Source: Allocoprobacillus merdigallinarum (GTDB lineage Bacteria > Bacillota_I > Bacilli_A > Erysipelotrichales > Coprobacillaceae). Taken from it: a DNA stretch of 20,672 nucleotides. The notes under the pieces are model-generated. The model did not search any database. It saw only the letters and a list, made by a program, of their open reading frames with translations, and was not told the origin of the DNA. The stretch spans positions 1-20,672 of the forward strand of contig DWZO01000082.1 of NCBI GenBank assembly GCA_019117525.1. The letters run 5' to 3'. This document shows positions 8,259-14,671 of the stretch, one piece after another. Each line of letters opens with the position of its first letter. Positions within the stretch are counted from its first letter, which is position 1. The position numbers and the translations under genes were made by a program.

Positions 8259-8282
8259 AAAACACACCTGCGGGTGTGTTTT
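8259..8282. terminator. Bidirectional terminator between convergent genes
   Basis: A perfect 10-bp stem, AAAACACACC (8259-8268) with its complement at 8273-8282, loop TGCG, is flanked by A and T runs. It can serve the plus-strand small gene and the minus-strand SDR gene. Confidence 0.85.
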
Positions 8283-8293
8283 CAATATATCAT

Positions 8294-9031
8294 TTATCCT
8301 TCAAATGTAGGACGGATAACTAAATCAGAAACATCAACACCATCTGGTTGAGAAATCGCATATAGGACAGCATTCGCAATTGTTTCTGGTTGAAGTCCAA
8401 ATTGTTCATAAAATCCTTCGACCATCTTCTTATGATCATTTTCAACGACATGATTTAATAATTCTGTCTTGATAGCTCCAGGATAAATTGTTGTTGTACG
8501 AATATTTTTACCTTCCTGATTTGTTTCACTGTTAAAAGATTGTAACATCACTTTGACAAAATGCTTTGTTCCACAATAGACTGCATTTCCTGGAACCAAT
8601 GTCGTTCCTGCTCTTGATGAGGTAATAATGATATGTCCAGAATTTTGCTGATAGAATTCTGGAATAATAGCGTACATGGAATTGAGGACACCTTTGATGT
8701 TGATATCAACCATATCCATCCATCCTTTGAAATCTAATTCAGACATATTTCCAGCTGGCATAATACCTGCATTTGCAAATAAGACATCGACCTTTCCAAA
8801 TTTTTCTGTAGCTAATTTTACAATAGCTTTCATATCTTCTATATTTGTTACATCCGATTTTAAATAAATAGCACTATCACCTAATTCATTAGCTAATTTT
8901 TCTAAACGTTCTTCTCTTCTGCCACTTAATACAACTTTAGCGCCATGCTTTGCTAAAACTCTAGCTGTGGCTTCACCAATACCAGAAGTGGCTCCTGTAA
9001 TGATAATGACTTTGTTTTCTACATTTTCCAT
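8294..9031 (-). CDS. Short-chain dehydrogenase/reductase (SDR)
   Basis: This 245-aa classical SDR is an NAD(P)H-dependent oxidoreductase for a hydroxyl/keto substrate that the sequence does not reveal. The cofactor motif is TGATSGIG (residues 12-19), followed by NAG near residue 88-90. The catalytic Ser139, Tyr152 and Lys156 (YCGTK) are all present. The segment GRREERL after the second strand, with basic residues, hints at NADPH preference. The start has AAAGGGGG upstream on the minus strand. The gene is divergent from a LysR regulator, the usual layout for a regulator and its target, so control by that protein is likely but inferred. Confidence 0.9.
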   Translation of the reverse strand: MENVENKVIIITGATSGIGEATARVLAKHGAKVVLSGRREERLEKLANELGDSAIYLKSDVTNIEDMKAIVKLATEKFGKVDVLFANAGIMPAGNMSELDFKGWMDMVDINIKGVLNSMYAIIPEFYQQNSGHIIITSSRAGTTLVPGNAVYCGTKHFVKVMLQSFNSETNQEGKNIRTTTIYPGAIKTELLNHVVENDHKKMVEGFYEQFGLQPETIANAVLYAISQPDGVDVSDLVIRPTFEG

Positions 9032-9094
9032 TTGATTTTCCCCCTTTTGACAACATCATTTTATCAAAGAGATTAATAAAAAAATAATTGTTAG

Positions 9095-9124
9095 AAATCA
9101 TAGATATATGACTATAAATCATAG
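9095..9124. promoter_or_regulatory. Possible LysR-regulator operator with repeated AAATCATAG
   Basis: The nonamer AAATCATAG occurs twice, at 9095-9103 and 9116-9124, exactly 21 bp apart (two helical turns). Between and around the copies are dyads: TCATA-N4-TATGA (9098-9111), ATAG-N8-CTAT (9100-9115) and CTAT-N5-ATAG (9112-9124). The site lies in the divergent SDR/LysR gap, next to the LysR -10 box. Confidence 0.4.
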
Positions 9125-9130
9125 TATAAT
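9125..9130 (+). promoter_or_regulatory. -10 box for the LysR gene
   Basis: A perfect TATAAT directly abuts the second AAATCATAG repeat. No good -35 box is seen, which fits a regulated or autorepressed promoter. Confidence 0.4.
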
Positions 9131-9161
9131 ATGATTACAAGGCATAAGGAGAAGATGTTAT

Positions 9162-10049
9162 ATGGAATTAAGACAATTACAGTACGTTATCAAAATCGCG
9201 GAATGTGGCACAATGCTCAAGGCGGCTCAAGAGTTGTATATATCACAATCGGGTTTAACACGTTCTTTAAAAACATTAGAAAAAGAACTTGGGATGGAAT
9301 TATTTGATCGTATCAATAATCGACTTATATTAAACGAATATGGAAAAACAGTTGTGGAAGAAGGAAAAGATATACTCAATCATGTTGATAAGCTACAGGA
9401 GAAAGTCAAGAATCAATATAATCGCAATATGAATATGTTCATTGGTTCTTGTGCACCTGCACCATTATGGGCTTTGAGATATACGATGAAACGTCAATAC
9501 CCTGATATGTCTTTTGGATATGAAACAAAGGCTGACGCTGAAGAATTGATTCAAGGTTTCAATGAGCATGATTATTCAGCTATTATTTTAGACTATCCAA
9601 TAAATAAAGAAGATGTTGTTTGTTTTCAAATATGCCAGGAAGTTTTAAACATTTCAACAACATCCTATCACCCCTTAGCAAACAAAAAAACCATAACTTT
9701 TGAAGAATTAAACGGTGAAAATTTTTTGGAATATAATAATACAGGTTATTGGCATGAAGTGTGTGTAGACAATATGCCTGATTCACATTTTATTGTACAG
9801 GATGATTTGGAATTGTATGGGATTCTTCAAAGACAATCTTCTTTGTTGACTTTTAGAACAAGTTTGACAATACCAAGATTTCATCTCTATGAAGATAGAG
9901 TTTATATTCCTATTACGAATCCAGAAGCGACACTGACTTTCTATTTGATATGTCATCAAAATCATTTTGATAAAATTAAAAAGGTACAAGCGCATATCAA
10001 TGAAGTAGACTGGATACATTATCGTAATGAAGATTTTGAAATTATATAA
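9162..10049 (+). CDS. LysR-family transcriptional regulator
   Basis: This 295-aa LysR-type regulator has the N-terminal winged helix-turn-helix at residues 1-60 (MELRQLQYVIKIAECGTM..., AAQELYISQSGLTRSLKTLEKELG, LFDR) and an effector-binding domain from about residue 90. Length is typical of the family. The ligand is unknown. The ribosome site AAGGAG (9146-9151) is somewhat far from the ATG. Divergent orientation to the SDR gene and shared repeats in the gap suggest that it controls the SDR gene and itself. Four LysR-unrelated residues after the domain (DFEII) end the protein; the DUF3592 gene starts 21 nt later. Confidence 0.9.
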   Translation: MELRQLQYVIKIAECGTMLKAAQELYISQSGLTRSLKTLEKELGMELFDRINNRLILNEYGKTVVEEGKDILNHVDKLQEKVKNQYNRNMNMFIGSCAPAPLWALRYTMKRQYPDMSFGYETKADAEELIQGFNEHDYSAIILDYPINKEDVVCFQICQEVLNISTTSYHPLANKKTITFEELNGENFLEYNNTGYWHEVCVDNMPDSHFIVQDDLELYGILQRQSSLLTFRTSLTIPRFHLYEDRVYIPITNPEATLTFYLICHQNHFDKIKKVQAHINEVDWIHYRNEDFEII

Positions 10050-10070
10050 AAACACAAGGAAAGTTATATT

Positions 10071-10448
10071 ATGATTGTCTTTTGGATTATAGGAATTTTA
10101 TTTTTCGTTGTAGGGCTTTTATGTTGTGTACCTGAATATGTGAGATTATTAAGGTATCATGGTCGTGTCATAGGAACAATAACAAAAATAGAGGATAATG
10201 GACAAAATGCCAGAGCTATTTTTGAGTATGATGTGGATGGACATCACTATACACAAAAAACGCAATGGACATCAAATGATGTGTTTATTGTTGGAAAAAC
10301 ATGTGATGTTATCTATAATCAGAAAAAACCTCATCTTTCATATATCAAGAAGAGTGGACAATGGATACGTTGTCTTGTAGGGACATTATTTGTAATTGTG
10401 GGAGTGATTGTGCTTTGTTTAGGTTTCTTTTTTCAAAGCATATTATAG
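10071..10448 (+). CDS. DUF3592 family membrane protein
   Basis: This 125-aa protein has a transmembrane helix at each end (residues ~3-23 and ~101-121). The extracytosolic or cytosolic middle domain contains RVIGTITKIEDNGQNARAIFEYDVDGHHY and the block VGKTCDVIYNQKKP. This is the layout of DUF3592 proteins, whose role is unknown. AAGGAAAG lies upstream of the ATG. It follows the LysR gene on the same strand with a 21-nt gap and could be cotranscribed. Confidence 0.75.
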   Translation: MIVFWIIGILFFVVGLLCCVPEYVRLLRYHGRVIGTITKIEDNGQNARAIFEYDVDGHHYTQKTQWTSNDVFIVGKTCDVIYNQKKPHLSYIKKSGQWIRCLVGTLFVIVGVIVLCLGFFFQSIL

Positions 10449-10470
10449 ATAAAAGATAAGGGGGAATATC

Positions 10471-10986
10471 ATGATTTTAGAAACAGAACGTTTGTTTTTA
10501 AGAGAATGAGAACAAAGTGATTTTGATGATTTAGCTCAAATATTACAGAATCCACATGTGATGTATGCTTATGAACATGATTTTTCAAAAGAAGATGTTC
10601 AGACATGGCTAGATCGTCAAAGAAAAAGATATAAGGAATATGGTTTTGGATTATGGGCCATGATTTTAAAAGAGACAAATGAAATGATTGGTCAGGCAGG
10701 GCTGACAATGCAGCTTTATCAGAATACCCAGATATTGGAAGTGGGTTATCTGTTAAAAGAGGAGTTCTGGCATCATGGATATGCCAAAGAAATTGCATTA
10801 GGCTGTCAAAAATATGCTTTTGAAAATTTACAGGCAGATCAGTTCTATGCCATCATTAAAGCTGATAATATTTCATCTATCAAGGTGGCAGAGAGTCTTG
10901 GTATGAAAAAGGTAGATGAGTTTATGACAGGATATTATAACGGAGAGACACTTCATTATTTATATACAATTGAACGTACAAAATAA
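10471..10986 (+). pseudogene. GNAT acetyltransferase with in-frame TGA at codon 13
   Basis: The ATG at 10471 has a strong AAGGGGG site and starts a typical GNAT N-terminus (MILETERLFLRE), but codon 13 (10507-10509) is TGA. The frame then runs open for the rest of a 171-codon Acetyltransf_3 protein: EQSDFDDLAQIL, the GYLLKEEFWHHGYAKE acetyl-CoA region, NISSIKVAESLGM and the C-terminus. The GNAT protein at 7408 has Trp (TGG) at exactly this position, so a single G-to-A change explains the stop. No other decay is visible. Nearby genes end with TGA, so the code is standard. Either a recent nonsense mutation, a sequence error, readthrough, or reinitiation at ATG 10558 (which lacks a clear ribosome site). 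Confidence 0.85.
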
Positions 10987-10993
10987 AATCAAT

Positions 10994-11031
10994 AAAAAAT
11001 GATAGACATCAAAAGATGAATATCATTTTTT
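10994..11031. terminator. Bidirectional terminator between GNAT and zinc-ribbon genes
   Basis: An 11-bp perfect stem (10994-11004 with 11021-11031) is capped by an inner CATC/GATG hairpin with an AAAA loop. A and T runs on both sides make it work in both directions; it touches the stop codon of the minus-strand gene. Confidence 0.8.
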
Positions 11032-11416
11032 ATGTGCGTTTATCAAATTGTTGATGGCATGTTGGACAGGTAATTGTAATATCACCTTTTCCCTTTGGAA
11101 CTCTTAAATATTGGTGGCAGTGAGGACATTTTAAATATTTATGTGTTTTACGATATTTCCATTTATTTTTTTGACGATTAAAGAATTTTCTGATTCCAGA
11201 TGTTTTAGCTAAAAACCATTCATTTTCCATATTACGTTTATAAATTTGTTTAGAAAACATTCTATATAAAGAATAAATAATAACCGCATAACACAAGAAT
11301 GAAATAAATGGAACAAATAAAGAAATCACAAATAAAATAATATAACTTATAAATAAGAAATTTCCAAACTGATCAACACCATATCTGCCATACATAAAGT
11401 TTCTTAACCAATTCAT
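11030..11416 (-). CDS. Small membrane protein with C-terminal zinc ribbon
   Basis: This 128-aa protein starts MNWLRNFMYGRYGVDQFG, has two adjacent transmembrane helices at about residues 17-50, a basic linker rich in Lys/Arg, and a C-terminal zinc ribbon (CPHC, then CPTC). The combination is widespread in Firmicutes but has no known function; binding of nucleic acid or protein at the membrane is a guess. I chose ATG 11416 over the GTG at 11425 because family members usually begin near MxWLRNFM and because the GAGG site is only 3 nt from the GTG. Confidence 0.75.
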   Translation of the reverse strand: MNWLRNFMYGRYGVDQFGNFLFISYIILFVISLFVPFISFLCYAVIIYSLYRMFSKQIYKRNMENEWFLAKTSGIRKFFNRQKNKWKYRKTHKYLKCPHCHQYLRVPKGKGDITITCPTCHQQFDKRT

Positions 11417-11433
11417 TTTTATCACCGACCTCT

Positions 11434-11439
11434 ATTATA
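11434..11439 (-). promoter_or_regulatory. -10 box for the zinc-ribbon gene
   Basis: The minus strand reads TATAAT at 11439-11434, about 20 nt upstream of the ATG. The -35 region is weak. Confidence 0.35.
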
Positions 11440-11601
11440 AAGACGAATTATGAATGAAATATGACTTTTTGAATTCTTTATCTTTTAAATTCATTTTATT
11501 TGAAGAAATAATTGGAATACCTCCTATTGATAATGAGATTTTTGTTGATGAAAGATAGAAATAACTAATAATCGAATCTTGATTGATTATGTCAAAATAT
11601 A

Positions 11602-11630
11602 TTCAAAACTTATAGTGTTTGTAGTATAAT
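11602..11630 (+). promoter_or_regulatory. Promoter of tdk
   Basis: TTCAAA (11602-11607), a 17-bp spacer and TATAAT (11625-11630) lie just upstream of the GGAGG site of the thymidine kinase gene. Confidence 0.55.
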
Positions 11631-11653
11631 GGATATTCGTGGAGGTTGAATTT

Positions 11654-12244
11654 ATGTATAATCAATATCGAGAAGGATGGCTTGAAGTGATATGTGGATG
11701 TATGTTTGCTGGAAAGACAGAAGAACTCATTCGTCGTATTAATGTTTTATCTTATGCTAAAAAGAAAATAATTGTATTTAAACCTGAAATTGATAATCGT
11801 TATTCTGATAAAGAAATCGTTTCACATGCAGGAACGAAAGTCCCTTGTATTGTTGTAAAGGATTCTAAAGAAATTTTAAGATATATTAAACCTGATACAG
11901 AAGTGATTGCTGTAGATGAAGTTCAATTTTTTGATAGAGATATTGTTGATGTTTGTGAATACTTGGCTGATAAAGGATTACGTGTGATGGTTGCTGGTCT
12001 TGATAAAGACTTTAGAGGTGAACCATTTGGTGTCTTACCAGAATTATTAACACGTGCTGAATTTGTCACAAAGTTGACTGCTGTATGTGCAAAATGTGGT
12101 GCACCAGCAACACGTACACAAAGACTTGTGGATGGGTCTCCAGCTTCATTTGAAGATCCTATTGTTTTAGTAGGTGCTGTTGATCATTATGAACCACGTT
12201 GTCGACATTGTCATGAGATTTTAAATAAACCACATAAATTTTAA
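11654..12244 (+). CDS. tdk: Thymidine kinase (type II, zinc-binding)
   Basis: This 196-aa enzyme phosphorylates thymidine to dTMP with ATP (pyrimidine salvage). The P-loop is CGCMFAGKTEEL (K21). D88-E89 in VDEVQFF includes the probable catalytic base E89. A lasso/zinc domain has C145, C148 and C183, C186. These are the standard features of the TK1-like family. I chose ATG 11654 because GGAGG (11641-11645) lies 8 nt upstream; the in-frame GTG at 11639 overlaps the ribosome site. The length fits the family. It appears to be a single-gene unit with its own promoter and a terminator at 12343. Confidence 0.95.
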   Translation: MYNQYREGWLEVICGCMFAGKTEELIRRINVLSYAKKKIIVFKPEIDNRYSDKEIVSHAGTKVPCIVVKDSKEILRYIKPDTEVIAVDEVQFFDRDIVDVCEYLADKGLRVMVAGLDKDFRGEPFGVLPELLTRAEFVTKLTAVCAKCGAPATRTQRLVDGSPASFEDPIVLVGAVDHYEPRCRHCHEILNKPHKF

Positions 12245-12284
12245 AAGTTCATACTCAAGACATATTTCTCATATATATTAATAG

Positions 12285-12378
12285 TGTCGAAAGACAAATA
12301 CGATAGTATTGATTCCCCTCAAATCTATCATATATCCCTAAGAAAGAGATGCAACCCCAAAGCATCTCTTTCATTTTT
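12285..12378 (+). ncRNA. Structured tdk 3' region or small RNA ending in a terminator
   Basis: After tdk the sequence holds TGTC-GAAA-GACA (12285-12296, a GNRA-type tetraloop), then a two-part hairpin GATAG/CTATC with inner TTGA/TCAA and a TTCCCC loop (12302-12329), then the terminator. It may be the structured tail of the tdk mRNA or a processed small RNA. I found no convincing separate promoter. Confidence 0.3.
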
Positions 12379-12379
12379 T
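12343..12379 (+). terminator. Terminator of tdk
   Basis: The perfect 10-bp stem AAAGAGATGC (12343-12352) with its complement (12362-12371), loop AACCCCAAA, is followed by CA and six T. Confidence 0.85.
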
Positions 12380-12410
12380 GGTATATTTTAATTATTTTGA
12401 CATAATCATA

Positions 12411-12416
12411 TATAAT
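12411..12416 (+). promoter_or_regulatory. -10 box of the glycosylase-like gene
   Basis: A perfect TATAAT, with a weak TTTAAT (12387-12392) 18 bp upstream. A good TTGACA at 12397-12402 is only 8 bp from this box and cannot be its partner. Confidence 0.4.
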
Positions 12417-12430
12417 ATGGAGGATTTTAT

Positions 12431-12736
12431 ATGAACTTATGTCATCAGGAAGATATACAAAAATTAACGACTCAAGAACTTTTTCAACAACATAATTATA
12501 TTTGTTATTTAAGGGGAGATGGATGGCAAAAAGAACAACATTATGTTTTTGACTATCCTTATTTATACCTCTATGCTTTTCATATGCATGTCATAAAGGA
12601 GATAGAACAAAGAGGTTATAGTGTAGATCCTTTATGGAAAGATTCATGCTTTAGAGGGATTCATCGTGGATATGAAATTTCAATGCTCACGTATGATGAT
12701 TTGGATATACCAACACATTTATATAAAGAAAATTAA
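12431..12736 (+). CDS. Small protein of the pyrimidine dimer DNA glycosylase-like family
   Basis: This 101-aa protein matches the pattern I know from TIGR02328/Pyr_excise (T4 endonuclease V-related) proteins: an N-terminal MNLCHQEDIQKL, then QQHNYICYLRG with GWQ, then YLYLYAFHMHVIKEIEQRGY, then DPLWKDSCFRG. T4 endonuclease V cuts at pyrimidine dimers. Whether this bacterial branch keeps the activity is unknown, since it has Gln where T4 has a catalytic Glu region and does not start with Thr after Met. GGAGG lies 7 nt upstream of the ATG. The protein is slightly shorter than usual. It stands alone between hairpins. Confidence 0.6.
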   Translation: MNLCHQEDIQKLTTQELFQQHNYICYLRGDGWQKEQHYVFDYPYLYLYAFHMHVIKEIEQRGYSVDPLWKDSCFRGIHRGYEISMLTYDDLDIPTHLYKEN

Positions 12737-12767
12737 AGAAAAATGAAATGTTCATATCTAATTCATA

Positions 12768-12799
12768 TTGACAAAGTATATTATAGGTGTAAAGATAAT
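12768..12799 (+). promoter_or_regulatory. Promoter of a candidate small RNA
   Basis: A perfect TTGACA (12768-12773) is followed by AAAGAT (12791-12796, 17-bp spacer, TG at 12788-12789) or by GATAAT (12794-12799). No gene starts nearby; the next start is more than 100 nt away, beyond a terminator. Confidence 0.4.
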
Positions 12800-12802
12800 A
12801 GA

Positions 12803-12870
12803 ATTCATAAAAACTCCCTTTAGAATATGTATTCTAGAAAGAATCAGGTTTCTGATTCTTTTTTCTTTTT
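12803..12870 (+). ncRNA. Candidate small RNA (~65 nt)
   Basis: Between the TTGACA promoter and the HAD gene lie a single-stranded AACTCCCTTT (12812-12821), a hairpin TAGAATA-TG-TATTCTA (12821-12836) and a strong terminator. The CU-rich stretch resembles an anti-Shine-Dalgarno seed. No reading frame of note is present. It could instead simply be the terminator region of the upstream gene. Confidence 0.35.
12838..12870 (+). terminator. Terminator upstream of the HAD gene
   Basis: A perfect 10-bp stem, AAAGAATCAG (12838-12847) and CTGATTCTTT (12852-12861), with loop GTTT, is followed by a T-rich run. Confidence 0.85.
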
Positions 12871-12880
12871 CTAAATCATG

Positions 12881-12886
12881 TATAAT
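12881..12886 (+). promoter_or_regulatory. -10 box of the HAD phosphatase gene
   Basis: A perfect TATAAT lies 19 nt before the ATG. The -35 region falls in the T-rich terminator tail and is poor. Confidence 0.4.
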
Positions 12887-12904
12887 AAAGATAGGTGATG
12901 AAAA

Positions 12905-13561
12905 ATGAAAAGAATACTATTTGATTTAGATGGGACATTGACAGATCCATTTTTAGGTATTACACGTTCTGTAGCGTATAGTTTAAAATCTTTTGGCATT
13001 GAAGTTGATGATTTAGAAACATTAAAACCATTTATTGGTCCACCACTAGATGTGTCTTTTAGAGAGTATTATCATATGGATGAAGCACAAAGCTGGGAAG
13101 CTGTTGAAAAATATCGTGAGTATTTTTCAAAAAAAGGATTATTTGAAAATAAAGTTTATGAGGGTATGGAAGACTTTTTACAATCATTAATGAATATGGA
13201 TATGAAATTATATGTATGTACCAGTAAGCCTGAAGTGTTTGCAAAAGAGATTCTTGATCATTTCTCTTTAACACCATATTTTACAGGTATTTATGGCGCA
13301 ACCTTAGATGGAAGTCTTAAAAATAAAGGTGATGTGATTGCTCATTGTATAAAGCAGGAACAGCTCAATATTCAAGACTGTATGATGGTTGGTGATCGTC
13401 AACATGATATTGTCGGAGCACATCAAAATCAAATACCTTGTATTGGTGTCTTATATGGTTATGGAAGTTTAGAAGAATTTCAGGAGTATCATTGCGATTA
13501 TATAGCTAAAGACTTGATAGAATTAAAAAAGATAATAGAGGAATGGAAAGATGTTAAGTAA
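12905..13561 (+). CDS. HAD-IA phosphatase (phosphoglycolate phosphatase-like)
   Basis: This 218-aa HAD subfamily IA phosphatase probably acts on small phosphate esters in the cytosol. Motif I is FDLDGT (D7, D9), motif II is CTSKPE, and motif III/IV contains VGDRQHDIVGA (D164, D168). The helical cap between motifs I and II is of the Gph/YjjG kind, and the tail ends with a coil of Lys/Glu. AGGTGATG precedes the ATG. Its last 11 nt overlap the start of the treR fragment, so both belong to one transcription unit, which may once have been a trehalose locus. Confidence 0.87.
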   Translation: MKRILFDLDGTLTDPFLGITRSVAYSLKSFGIEVDDLETLKPFIGPPLDVSFREYYHMDEAQSWEAVEKYREYFSKKGLFENKVYEGMEDFLQSLMNMDMKLYVCTSKPEVFAKEILDHFSLTPYFTGIYGATLDGSLKNKGDVIAHCIKQEQLNIQDCMMVGDRQHDIVGAHQNQIPCIGVLYGYGSLEEFQEYHCDYIAKDLIELKKIIEEWKDVK

Positions 13562-13727
13562 ATATCAACAGATTTATGAAGATTTGAAACAGAAGATTGA
13601 AAAAAATGAAATTCAGTCCAATACATTTTTGCCAAGTGAAAATGAACTCATGAATATTTATCAATCATCTCGTGATACCATTCGTAAATCCTTATCCGTA
13701 CTCCAATTGACTTTCAGGAATTAAAAC
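13551..13727 (+). pseudogene. treR: Truncated trehalose repressor TreR (GntR family)
   Basis: An ATG with AGAGG upstream opens a frame for the DNA-binding head of a GntR-family repressor, closest in my memory to TreR: KYQQIYEDLKQKIE, FLPSENELMNIYQSSRDTIRKSLSVL. After Leu at about codon 51 the match stops; seven unrelated residues (QLTFRN...) lead to a TAA at about 13725. The effector-binding UTRA domain (about 180 residues) is missing. The frame overlaps the end of the HAD gene. If made, the ~57-aa peptide would be a bare winged helix; dimerisation is normally through the lost domain. Confidence 0.75.
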
Positions 13728-14476
13728 AATTATTAAACGATTGGCAATTAGGTATGCAAAATGGGAATGGCTGGAATGCTGTATTTTGGTGCTGCCATGA
13801 TCAGCCACGTGTTTTATCACGTTTTGGAGATGACAAGAATTATCCAAAAGAATCTGCCAAAATGCTAGCCACAACAATCCATATGCTAAGAGGAATACCT
13901 TATATTTATCAGGGTGAAGAAATCGGAATGACTAATGCCTATTTTACAGATATTCATCAATATCGTGATGTTGAAAGCTTAAATGCCTATCAGATTCTTA
14001 AAGATAAAGGTGTACCAGAAAAAGAGATTTACCAGATTCTATTGAGTAAATCAAGAGATAATGCACGTACACCTATGCAATGGAATGATCAGGCATATGC
14101 AGGATTTAGTGATGTGGAATCATGGATAGAACCGATTTATAATTATAAAGATATTAATGTAGAAAAAAATCTAGAAGATCAAGATTCAGTTTTCTATTAT
14201 TATCAAAAGTTGATTCAATTAAGAAAACAATACCAAGTCATTAGTTTAGGAACATATGAACCACTACTATCAGATCATCCCACACTATATGCCTATAAAC
14301 GCCAATATCAAGATCAGGAAATCATTGTTTATAATCATTTCTATGGTGATCAGACAACATCTATAAGCATAGATGCAACTCAACATGATATTCTGTTATC
14401 AAATGTCAATCGCCAGATATTAGAAAATGAAATGATGTTAAAACCATATGAGTCACTTGTACTGATTAAAAAATAG
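13703..14476 (+). pseudogene. treC: C-terminal half of trehalose-6-phosphate hydrolase (TreC/TreA)
   Basis: From PIDFQELKQLLNDWQLGMQN onward the sequence is a GH13 trehalose-6-phosphate hydrolase C-terminal half: FWCCHDQPRVLSRFGDD, KESAKMLATTIHMLRG, PYIYQGEEIGMTN, QYRDVES, then the small C-terminal beta domain ending LIKK. The full enzyme is about 550 aa; about 257 remain. The catalytic nucleophile Asp and acid Glu lie in the missing part; the third Asp (CHDQPR) is present, but the usual Asn before His is Cys. There is no ribosome site for an internal start (ATG 13754). Joined in another frame to treR by a deletion. Confidence 0.85.
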
Positions 14477-14521
14477 ATCATTATATAAATAAAAACATAA
14501 CATCATTGATTGTTTATATGG

Positions 14522-14552
14522 GATACATAATTGATATTATGTATCTTTTTTT
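14522..14552 (+). terminator. Terminator after the treC fragment
   Basis: The perfect stem GATACATAAT (14522-14531) / complement (14536-14545), loop TGAT, is followed by seven T. Confidence 0.85.
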
Positions 14553-14614
14553 ATGGAAATAACAAAAATAATGATATATTTTCTATTTTTCTGTATTAAA
14601 ATACATATTCATGT

Positions 14615-14643
14615 TTCACAAAACAAATAAATAATGTTAAAAT
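14615..14643 (+). promoter_or_regulatory. Promoter of azlCD
   Basis: TTCACA (14615-14620), a 17-bp spacer and TAAAAT (14638-14643), with TG of an extended -10 at 14635-14636. Confidence 0.55.
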
Positions 14644-14671
14644 ATTATCCATATAGATTTGAGGTGAAATC

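Noticed and set aside
10507..10509. TGA read as Trp by a changed genetic code
   Set aside because: Several intact genes in the window end in TGA (at 1783, 7977, 8242 and 15358), and Trp is written TGG throughout, so the standard code applies.
10469..10798. 109-codon minus-strand frame over the GNAT pseudogene
   Set aside because: The plus strand carries clear GNAT homology across the TGA; the minus frame is a shadow without a ribosome site.
12397..12402. TTGACA as the -35 box of the glycosylase-like gene
   Set aside because: Only 8 bp separate it from TATAAT at 12411, far too short for sigma-70-type promoters, and no -10 lies 17 bp downstream.
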